A stretch of DNA of 8,502 nucleotides, taken from assembly GCA_030633185.1 (NCBI GenBank), contig DAOVTG010000100.1, positions 1 through 8,502 of the forward strand, written 5' to 3'. How positions within the stretch are numbered: position 1 is the first letter of the stretch; every line of letters starts with the position of its first letter. This document shows, piece after piece, positions 1 to 5,417 of this stretch. The position numbers were made by a program, and so were the translations under genes. The stretch is from Deltaproteobacteria bacterium. GTDB lineage: Bacteria > Desulfobacterota > Anaeroferrophillalia > Anaeroferrophillales > Tharpellaceae. Under the pieces are notes generated by a model. The model was not told the DNA's origin, did not search any database, and saw only the letters and a list, made by a program, of their open reading frames with translations.

Positions 1-2
1 AG

Positions 3-978
3 GAAAACTCTATTGCTGCTTTAGAAGTAATGAGTCGCTTCGCTGTCAATCCAAAATGGTTGATTTACCTACCACCGACAATGTCTCCCTGCGGGACAAG
101 TGAAATTCCCAACTTTCTCGAACATCCTGACCAAGCCTTCAACTACTACAAGAAAAGAGGCGTTGAGAAAATCATTTGCGAAGAAAAACACATGGGTTCT
201 CGTGTGGGTTTGTCTCGATGCCGAGTTGATGCCTTGGTCTGCAAAAGCGCAATCCCTGCTCAAAGACCAATACGCCTCTGTTGGAGCTGCCGCCCAAACA
301 TCCCTGACAGAAGTTGAGTTGGCTTTACAAAAGGCCCTCGACAGGGGAATTGATGGAGCAAGAAACGCTCTTGACAAATATAGCCGCAAGAAATCAGCCA
401 TTTCCAAATATATAAAAGCATACAGGAATTATTGTTGGGAAATCAATTCGGTTGAAGATTATAAATTGGCTCCATTTCACCTGCTGGCAACAGAGGGTGC
501 GGTTTATGTAGACAAAAACCATGAATGGCACATGGAAAACATAAAAGTTATCTGCCAGGCAGACGAGAAAATATTTCGGGCAACGCCATACAAGGTAGTT
601 GACACAAAAGATGACGGCAGTATCAAAGAAGCAGTTGATTGGTGGTTAGATCTGACCCAAAAAGGCGGTGAAGGAATGGTGGTCAAACCTTACGACTTCA
701 TTGCTCATCAGAAAGAAGAGCTGCTTCAACCCGCCGTAAAATGCAGAGGAAGTGAATACCTGCGTATCATTTATGGGCCAGAATATGACATGCCTGAAAA
801 CATTGAAAGACTAAAAAACAGAGGGCTTTCAAGAAAACGTTCTTTAGCTTTGAGAGAATTTGCTCTAGGAATAGAAGGACTTGAGAGATTTGTAAAGAAT
901 CAACCTTTGCGAAGAGTACACGAAAGTGTTTTCGGAGTATTAGCCTTGGAAAGTGAATACGTTGACCCACGGCTATAG
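3..978 (+). pseudogene. pnkp: Pnkp ligase domain, 5'-partial and disrupted by an internal deletion with frame change
   Basis: This is the C-terminal part of bacterial polynucleotide kinase-phosphatase-ligase (Pnkp), which with Hen1 repairs cleaved RNA. The window begins inside the gene. The third frame, positions 3 to about 205, reads ALEVMSRFAVNPKWLIYLPP and then motif I EEKHMGSR, whose Lys would carry the AMP. From about 203 the similarity continues only in the first frame with WVCLDAELMPWSAKA, then LAPFHLLATEG, KGGEGMVVKP (motif IV-like) and PAVKCRGSEYLRIIYGPEY (motif V-like), ending naturally at LESEYVDPRL with TAG at 976-978. From memory of the family, roughly 60-70 residues normally lie between HMGSR and WVCLD; here they are absent and the frame changes at the join. 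TGGGTT occurs at 193-198 and again at 205-210, a possible microhomology. Without the missing segment a working ligase domain is unlikely. The family assignment is strong; the cause (true deletion or assembly error) is open. The kinase and phosphatase domains would lie upstream of the window. Confidence 0.88.
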
Positions 979-1072
979 GCCAACCCTTACTACGAGACCC
1001 CTACAACCATTTTATTACCCATACAATTCAGGGCTTGGTCGATATTGGTCAGTTTTGTCTGGTGACGTGGGT

Positions 1073-1216
1073 CTAGGAGCCTGTCCGAGAATAGCAATTT
1101 TTTCTCATAACGAGGTGTTTTGAAAATAAGCACAGGTATACCCTTAGTATCCCGAGCATTATTTTCAAAAAATAACGCCGAGCTGGGGAAGAAGACGTTC
1201 TCGGACAGCCTCCTAG
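1073..1216. mobile_element. MITE-like nested palindromic element with 19-bp inverted ends
   Basis: The left end (1073-1091) and right end (1198-1216) are inverted repeats of 19 bp with one mismatch, the sense sequence being CTAGGAGCCTGTCCGAGAA. Nested inside is a perfect 12-bp inverted repeat, TTTTGAAAATAA (1118-1129) with its complement at 1159-1170, around a 29-nt loop. The element carries no ORF of note. The outermost CTAG at each end may be a 4-bp target duplication, as made by some IS5-family elements, leaving 15-bp terminal repeats starting GAG. It lies between the broken pnkp gene and the 3' end of the minus-strand DUF1643-like gene, whose stop codon is only 18 bp away, so the transcript could fold into a long hairpin and serve as that gene's 3' end. 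Alternative: a large REP-like or attenuator palindrome. Confidence 0.65.
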
Positions 1217-1234
1217 GGATTGATAAGTAACCCC

Positions 1235-1891
1235 TTATGTTATAATTGCCAACTCACCAAGATTGGTCGAATTCCCATATTTGAACGTATATGACGGGTG
1301 ATAACTGTCAATATAGCAAGATTCATCTAGAGTAGCTTTAATTATTGAAAATAGATTATTTTCGATTCCTGACAATTTGTAAAGGTTACTTTGGGGGGCT
1401 AATTTTATGTATTTAATTAATTCCTGTTTCAAAATTGCTGATTTCTTCACCTTGCTTCCCGACGCGATAATGACCGGAGCATCACAATATTTAATTTCTT
1501 TATCGTTGGCAAACATTTTAGCGTGACTGGAATTACTTGAAAATTGTTCCAATGCCACTTCTGAATGCTGATTTTTCAAATTAAACAGATTGTATAAACG
1601 TATGACTCCGCCCGAGTAACTATTTGAGAACAGTTTAATCAAATCATTCATCAGACGGTCAATACTGAATTCAAAATATCTCTCTCCGGCATCAGGTTCA
1701 ACAAAAAAGGGTAATGCCTTGGATCTGAGATATTGAGTCTTATCTTCACTGTTTAATGGTATCGCACTTCCGGGGTTAAGTAAAATAAAATTAGCCAGCA
1801 AATCCCAGTTTTCACCAAACTGAAGAATTGTCTGGTCTCTAAAGCAAATCCCTGAAGTTTTATCTTCTTCCCAACGAGCAAAGCAACGCAT
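1235..1891 (-). CDS. DUF1643-like hypothetical protein (possible uracil-DNA-glycosylase-like fold)
   Basis: A 218-residue protein with no signal peptide or membrane segment. Its landmarks are FILLNPGSA (35-43), VIRLYNLFNLKN (96-107), PVIIASGSK (139-147) and YHPSYTFKYG (197-206). The order LNP, then a V-x-x-x-NLF strand, then a V-I-x-A-x-G strand, then HPS resembles DUF1643, a family of unknown role thought to share the uracil-DNA-glycosylase fold, where LNP and HPS-type motifs lie near the active site. I did not verify this by search, and the usual threonine-rich stretch after LNP is not obvious. The ATG start is well supported by an AAGAGGTG ribosome binding site (complement of 1897-1904) five bases upstream. 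The gene is clearly more AT-rich than the mod operon, which points to separate acquisition. It is transcribed alone from a candidate promoter at 1912-1941 and ends next to the MITE-like element. Function unknown; a role in defence or nucleic-acid metabolism would be guesswork. Confidence 0.7.
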   Translation of the reverse strand: MRCFARWEEDKTSGICFRDQTILQFGENWDLLANFILLNPGSAIPLNSEDKTQYLRSKALPFFVEPDAGERYFEFSIDRLMNDLIKLFSNSYSGGVIRLYNLFNLKNQHSEVALEQFSSNSSHAKMFANDKEIKYCDAPVIIASGSKVKKSAILKQELIKYIKLAPQSNLYKLSGIENNLFSIIKATLDESCYIDSYHPSYTFKYGNSTNLGELAIIT

Positions 1892-1896
1892 AATTT

Positions 1897-1904
1897 CACC
1901 TCTT
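1897..1904 (-). promoter_or_regulatory. Ribosome binding site of the DUF1643-like gene
   Basis: The minus strand reads AAGAGGTG five bases before the ATG at 1891, a good match to the anti-SD sequence that fixes the start. Confidence 0.75.
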
Positions 1905-1911
1905 AATCTAA

Positions 1912-1941
1912 TTTATAATTTAAAAGTTACTATGATTCCAA
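1912..1941 (-). promoter_or_regulatory. Candidate sigma-70 promoter for the DUF1643-like gene
   Basis: On the minus strand TTGGAA (complement of 1936-1941) is followed after 18 bp by TATAAA (complement of 1912-1917), about 20 bp ahead of the start codon. The match is reasonable but the region is AT-rich, so chance matches are possible. Confidence 0.45.
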
Positions 1942-1945
1942 CAAA

Positions 1946-1960
1946 ATGTTACCGTAACAT
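1946..1960. promoter_or_regulatory. Perfect 15-bp palindrome, operator candidate
   Basis: ATGTTAC-C-GTAACAT is a perfect dyad with 7-bp arms around one central base. It sits 4 bp upstream of the candidate -35 box of the DUF1643-like gene, where an activator or repressor dimer would bind. No regulator gene is adjacent in the window, and I do not recognise the motif as a known site. Confidence 0.4.
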
Positions 1961-2065
1961 AGTTCTTTGTTTCTACCAATATCCCATCAGAAAAATATTC
2001 TTGGGTGTCTTCCTAACTCTGCATAGTTCCCTGAGCTACGGATTTCATCCATAACAAGAGCCCAA

Positions 2066-3172
2066 CTACTCCGGTCGGCAGTAGATATCTTCCGGCTGCC
2101 GGGGCAGGCAATGGACATGGCTGGCAGCAACGACAATATCTACCTCATTATCGACGAACAGACCCTGATCTTCAACTCTGCGATTGGAAGCAAACACCAT
2201 CAGGCGCTCTCTCCGATTCATCAACTCAACCAGCACCGTAGCCCCACTCTGAGGAATGATCTGAGCGATTCGATAACCGGAAATAAGATTCTCATCGGAT
2301 TTTTCAGACGAAGCTTCAACAAAGCTGAAATGCTCCGGCCGGATGCAGACCCAGACATCTTCTCCCCGAACCGGAAAAGAAGTTGACAAAAGTTGGGCGC
2401 CGGAAACCTCCACTAGAGCCTGTCCATCCCCGCAACGCTCCCGAATTCGGCCCGGCAGAATATTTCTGGTGGCTGTGAAATGGGCAACAAAACGAGAAAC
2501 CGGACGGGAAAAAATCTCCTCCGGTGATCCCATTTGAACGACCCGGCCCTGGTCAACAAGCAACACTTGATCGCCCATAAAACGAGCTTCATTATGATCA
2601 TGGGTAACGTAGAGCATCGTCACTCGATATTTTTTCTGAATCTTTTTCATGAGCAGGGCCAGCCGTTCACGACTGGCGGCATCAAGGGCGGAGAGGGGCT
2701 CATCTAACAATAGAACTTCAGGCCGCAAAACCATACAACGAGCCAAGGCAACCCGCTGCTGCTGACCACCGGAAAGTTCAGCCGGAAAACGCTTAAGCAG
2801 ATGATCTATCTTGAGCTCAGTGGTCACAACCTTAAGCCATTTAGCTTGCTCCCGGGCCGGTGCTTGCCGAGCCTGCAGGCCAAAAAGGATGTTCTCCTCG
2901 GTCGTCAGATTTGGGAAAAGAGCGTAATCCTGGAAAACAAAACCGATTTTTCTCTCCTGCGGCGAGAGCGCGCTTAAATCCCTTCCTCCATAAATGATCC
3001 TGCCGCTCTGATTCTTAAGCAGACCGGCAATTACCTCCAGCAATTTACTTTTACCTGCCCCGGAATTTCCCAAGACCACCAGCACTTGGCCTATCGGCAA
3101 GCGGAAACTGATTTGCTCTAAAATAGGATTGCGATCAATTTGGAGAGAGACATCTTCGAGAACCAAGGCCAT
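2066..3172 (-). CDS. modC: Molybdate/tungstate-type ABC transporter ATP-binding protein ModC
   Basis: A 368-residue ABC ATPase that powers import of an oxyanion at the inner membrane. The ATPase domain has Walker A GNSGAGKS (35-42), the Q-loop glutamine in FVFQD (Q81), the signature LSGGQQQR (133-140), Walker B VLLLDE (153-158) with catalytic E158, and the H-loop H191 in YVTHD. Residues from about 235 to 350 form a TOBE-like regulatory region, starting at NILPGRI and including the CIRPEHF turn (276-282), as in ModC, PotA and CysA proteins. The start at 3172 is preferred over an in-frame ATG at 3286: the upstream 38 codons overlap modB and look non-coding, whereas MALVLEDVSL is the usual beginning of this family, and GGGGAGAAG at the end of modB gives a good ribosome binding site. 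The modB TGA lies one base before this ATG, so translation is probably coupled. Substrate is inferred from the ModA/ModB neighbours; tungstate is equally possible. Confidence 0.93.
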   Translation of the reverse strand: MALVLEDVSLQIDRNPILEQISFRLPIGQVLVVLGNSGAGKSKLLEVIAGLLKNQSGRIIYGGRDLSALSPQERKIGFVFQDYALFPNLTTEENILFGLQARQAPAREQAKWLKVVTTELKIDHLLKRFPAELSGGQQQRVALARCMVLRPEVLLLDEPLSALDAASRERLALLMKKIQKKYRVTMLYVTHDHNEARFMGDQVLLVDQGRVVQMGSPEEIFSRPVSRFVAHFTATRNILPGRIRERCGDGQALVEVSGAQLLSTSFPVRGEDVWVCIRPEHFSFVEASSEKSDENLISGYRIAQIIPQSGATVLVELMNRRERLMVFASNRRVEDQGLFVDNEVDIVVAASHVHCLPRQPEDIYCRPE

Positions 3173-3173
3173 A

Positions 3174-3965
3174 TCAACGCTTCTCCCCGAGAAAGTTAAC
3201 CAGGAAAAGCACCAAAAATGAGAGCAATACGAGCAACAGCGAGAGACCGTCGGCAACCCCAGCATCACCACCCATCGCCTTGACATAGATCATAATTGGA
3301 ATGGTTTTAAGACGACCGGCCACCATCATAGTGGCCCCGAACTCTCCGATAGCCCGGGCAAAAGCGGTAATCACACCAGCCACCAACACCGGCCGCGAAA
3401 GCGGCAGCAAAACCTTGACAAACGTCGTATACTCATCCGCCCCTAAAGAGTGACTGGCCTTGACCAACGACTCCGGAACCTGCTGAAAAGCGGAGCTTGC
3501 GGCCTGCATCATCAATGGCGTGATGACAAAAAACTGAGCCAGAACCAGAGCCGTCGTGGTAAACATTATCTGCAGGGAAAAAGTTTGATAAAGAGGCGCA
3601 CCAATCAGACCATAGCGGCCAAAGGCGAGCAACAACATATAGCCAGCCGCTGATGGCGGCAACACTAAAGGCAGGGAAAAAAAGGTTTTTAACCAACGAC
3701 CGCCTGCTTTTTTGCGAAACGTAAAATGGTAACCAAGAGCGATTCCGACAACCGCCGCTAACCCGGTTGCCATCAAAGCCGGCACCGAGCTGGTACCGAC
3801 CACGAGCAAAATCTGAGGATTAAGCAGTGCACCAAAGCCGTCAGCCGCAGCAAAAGAGTGCAGAAGAGCTAAAAACGGCGAACCAAAAAAAAGTCCCGCC
3901 CCAAGCACAATCATCGTCATCAGGGCGGAAAAACCGGAAATTTTCAGTATAGATATTTTGACCAC
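3174..3965 (-). CDS. modB: Molybdate-type ABC transporter permease ModB
   Basis: A 263-residue inner-membrane permease that would form the homodimeric channel docking with ModC. Hydrophobic segments are visible at about 12-38, 52-80, 94-116, 133-152, 190-215 and 238-258. The cytoplasmic EAA-type loop that contacts the ATPase lies near 165-188 (ESLVKASHSLGADEY, then LLPLSRP). The motif ARAIGEFGATMMVAG (203-217) is typical of ModB and CysT/CysW-type permeases. The first codon is GTG, 12 bp after the modA stop; the ribosome binding site before it is weak, so translation may depend on coupling, or start a little later at one of the in-frame ATG codons near residues 16-18. The length is somewhat above the approximately 230 residues of E. 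coli ModB, mainly through a longer N-terminal segment and first periplasmic loop. Confidence 0.92.
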   Translation of the reverse strand: MVKISILKISGFSALMTMIVLGAGLFFGSPFLALLHSFAAADGFGALLNPQILLVVGTSSVPALMATGLAAVVGIALGYHFTFRKKAGGRWLKTFFSLPLVLPPSAAGYMLLLAFGRYGLIGAPLYQTFSLQIMFTTTALVLAQFFVITPLMMQAASSAFQQVPESLVKASHSLGADEYTTFVKVLLPLSRPVLVAGVITAFARAIGEFGATMMVAGRLKTIPIMIYVKAMGGDAGVADGLSLLLVLLSFLVLFLVNFLGEKR

Positions 3966-3977
3966 TTCACATTAAAA

Positions 3978-4841
3978 TCAATCAGCTGCGGTCTTAAAAA
4001 CCGCTATCACAAGATCATTACCCATAAAAGTTCTGGCACTATCGGCCAGATCCCGGCGTTCCAGTTCGGCAACATATGAGGACGCTGCCGAGAGAAAAAT
4101 ATCGGCACCACAATCACCAACCGCCCCCTGAACCAGCTTCTGATAGAGCTTTCCGGAACCGGCAAACTCCAATTCTACGACAATCCCATTCTCTTCTCGA
4201 TAGGCTTTCGCCAATTGCGGCAAAACATCATAGAAAACCGCCGCCGCAAAAACCGTAAGCGAAGCCTTTGCCGATACCTGATGCCCAGCCATAGCAGTGG
4301 CGACAGACGTGACGGTTCTGAGGGATGGTAATAACAATGGTCGAAAACCATATTCGCGCCAAGTCTCGCTCCGTTCAGGGGCCAGAAGCCAATTGATAAA
4401 ATCGAGCGCCGCTACCGGGGCTTTGGCGCCCTGCATACGGGCCAAAACATATTCGGGTGCAACCGCAAAAGGCGCGGGAATCTCAAGAACGGTTATCTTA
4501 TCCTTAACCTTCAGGGTATCACTGCGATAGACAAACCCGGCATCAATTTCATGGCGCAAAACCTTGTCAAGCAAAGCTCGAACATGGCTTTCGTGGGTAA
4601 CAATATTTTTTTCTATAGCGACTACAGTTGCCGCCTCAGCCGGACGCATCTTGGCCAAAACCTGGCGGGCATAACGACCCGCAGGCCCCAAATCAGGATC
4701 AACAATCCCGACTCGAACCCCAATCCCGGCCAAATCGGAAAATTCTTTTATTTTCAACTCAGTCGCCAAACCCTGCGGCTGACAGGCAACACTACCCCAA
4801 GCCAGTAAAAAAAGAGCCGCCAACAAAACTATTTTTCGCAA
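3978..4841 (-). CDS. modA: Circularly permuted ModA-type periplasmic oxyanion-binding protein
   Basis: A 287-residue exported binding protein for the ModBC importer. A signal peptide occupies about 1-20: MRKIV, then a hydrophobic core, then GSVAC, a possible though imperfect lipobox at C20. Residues 34-166 match the normally C-terminal part of ModA: FSDLAG, VGIVDPDLGPAGRYA, HVRALL, DAGFVYRSD, DFINWLLAPE and the usual last motif REYGF. After a 26-residue linker, residues 193-283 match the normal N-terminal part: ASLTVFAAA, LAKAYREENGI, FAGSGKL, GADIFLSA and NDLVIAVFK, where the protein ends. The order of halves is therefore swapped, with the new ends at the position where canonical ModA first crosses between lobes. 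Aligned ligand positions keep S229, A54, V87 and Y105, but the Ser of the usual AAAS motif is V202. I chose the TTG start at 4841: AGGAG lies 7 bp upstream and the signal peptide then starts normally. An ATG at 4889 would overlap yebG and add an unneeded extension. Confidence 0.9.
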   Translation of the reverse strand: MRKIVLLAALFLLAWGSVACQPQGLATELKIKEFSDLAGIGVRVGIVDPDLGPAGRYARQVLAKMRPAEAATVVAIEKNIVTHESHVRALLDKVLRHEIDAGFVYRSDTLKVKDKITVLEIPAPFAVAPEYVLARMQGAKAPVAALDFINWLLAPERSETWREYGFRPLLLPSLRTVTSVATAMAGHQVSAKASLTVFAAAVFYDVLPQLAKAYREENGIVVELEFAGSGKLYQKLVQGAVGDCGADIFLSAASSYVAELERRDLADSARTFMGNDLVIAVFKTAAD

Positions 4842-4848
4842 ACTGCAA

Positions 4849-4853
4849 CTCCT
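4849..4853 (-). promoter_or_regulatory. Ribosome binding site deciding a TTG start for modA
   Basis: The minus strand reads AGGAG here, 7 bases before TTG at 4841-4839. It lies in the 19-bp gap between the yebG stop and modA, and supports the rarer TTG over the upstream ATG at 4889. Confidence 0.65.
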
Positions 4854-4860
4854 GCCCCGC

Positions 4861-5205
4861 TTACACTTTACTTGCGGGTAAACCGGCATCCGGAGATGCC
4901 GTCTTTTTGGCTTTTGCTGTTTTCCGGCCGCTACTTGCCCGGCTACCGGCCACAGCTACCGCCGCCTCTTTTTTTGCTTTCCCACCGCGCAACAAACCCA
5001 CGGCCGTTTCACGATTCTTGGCCAGATAAAAAGATAACTCTTCCAACTGATCAGCGCTCATCTCGAGTTTTGCAGACTGCAAAAAAGTGTACATCTGGTC
5101 GGCGACATCAAGAAGTTTGTCATAGGCATCAGCCTCTTTTTTGGAGGTAAAAGTCATCTTCTGCTCTCCATTTCTGACCACGATGTATTGAACGATAACT
5201 GCCAT
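4861..5205 (-). CDS. yebG: YebG family (DNA-damage-inducible) protein with basic tail
   Basis: A 114-residue protein. Residues 1-74 match the YebG family: MAVIVQYIVVRNGEQKMTFT, then SKKEADAYDKLLD (21-33) and a second helix region with DQLEELSFYLAKNRE (52-66). In E. coli YebG is a small LexA-controlled SOS protein of unclear biochemical role. Residues from about 76 to 114 are a low-complexity tail rich in Lys, Ala, Arg and Ser, unlike the short E. coli end, and could bind nucleic acid. The ATG at 5205 has a GGGAGAG ribosome binding site (complement of 5211-5217) five bases upstream. The gene leads the mod operon with 19 bp to modA, so transport genes may be co-transcribed with a damage-response gene. 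I do not see a clear LexA box upstream, though there is an inverted repeat at 5240-5261. Confidence 0.9.
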   Translation of the reverse strand: MAVIVQYIVVRNGEQKMTFTSKKEADAYDKLLDVADQMYTFLQSAKLEMSADQLEELSFYLAKNRETAVGLLRGGKAKKEAAVAVAGSRASSGRKTAKAKKTASPDAGLPASKV

Positions 5206-5239
5206 TCTATCTCTCCCAATTCCTTATACATCCAACATG

Positions 5240-5261
5240 ATCGAAGTTTATTTTTTTCGAT
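5240..5261. repeat. Inverted repeat ATCGAA-N10-TTCGAT upstream of yebG
   Basis: Perfect 6-bp arms (5240-5245 and 5256-5261) lie 35-56 bp upstream of the yebG start, around the expected promoter. This is a possible regulator site; short AT-rich repeats can arise by chance. Confidence 0.3.
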
Positions 5262-5352
5262 AAAATATAACCTGACCGCTACGACTAGCAAATTTCCCCA
5301 ACTAAGTAAAGATCAAGTTCAGAATATCTTATTTATAATGCAGAGTTTAAAC

Positions 5353-5381
5353 TTGACAGCAACAGATCAGCAAGGTATTTC
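5353..5381 (+). promoter_or_regulatory. Candidate promoter for the PAS-SpoIIE phosphatase gene
   Basis: A perfect TTGACA, a 17-bp spacer and TATTTC, ending 36 bp before the start codon. The -35 is ideal and the -10 poor (3 of 6). Confidence 0.35.
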
Positions 5382-5405
5382 TCTAAATCCTAACTCTTGC
5401 CCTTT

Positions 5406-5410
5406 GGAGA
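5406..5410 (+). promoter_or_regulatory. Ribosome binding site selecting the start at 5418
   Basis: GGAGA lies 7 bases before ATG 5418. The earlier in-frame ATG at 5397 lies upstream of it and has no such site. Confidence 0.7.
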
Positions 5411-5417
5411 TTTACAA

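Larger units (their letters stand above)
5206..5417. promoter_or_regulatory. Divergent promoter region between the yebG-mod operon and the phosphatase gene
   Basis: This 212-bp AT-rich stretch must hold the start signals for both directions. For the plus strand TTGACA (5353-5358) is followed after 17 bp by a weak TATTTC (5376-5381), and a TATAAT string lies at 5334-5339 without a good -35 partner. For the minus strand a TATAAG-like box lies near 5223-5228 without a good -35. An inverted repeat ATCGAA-N10-TTCGAT (5240-5261) could be an operator for the yebG side. Confidence 0.45.

Noticed and set aside
979..1072. Additional gene or RNA between the pnkp remnant and the palindromic element
   Set aside because: No convincing open frame, ribosome binding site or structured RNA seen; treated as intergenic.
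1073..1216. CRISPR-like repeat array
   Set aside because: The repeats are a single inverted pair around a unique centre, not direct repeats with spacers, and no cas genes are present.
2074..2099. Inverted repeat CGGCAG/CTGCCG at the end of modC as a terminator
   Set aside because: It lies inside the coding end of modC and is not followed by a T-run in the direction of transcription.
3173..3286. N-terminal extension of ModC to an ATG at 3286
   Set aside because: The extra codons lie within modB, look non-coding (many Cys, Trp and Ser), and the family normally starts at the ATG at 3172, which has a good ribosome binding site.
4842..4889. ATG at 4889 as the modA start
   Set aside because: It overlaps yebG by 29 bp and puts 16 extra residues ahead of a normal signal peptide; the TTG at 4841 has AGGAG at the right distance.
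4628..5029. Plus-strand open frame of 133 codons opposite modA and yebG
   Set aside because: It lies antisense to well-supported minus-strand genes, is proline- and arginine-rich as expected of a shadow frame, and has no ribosome binding site.
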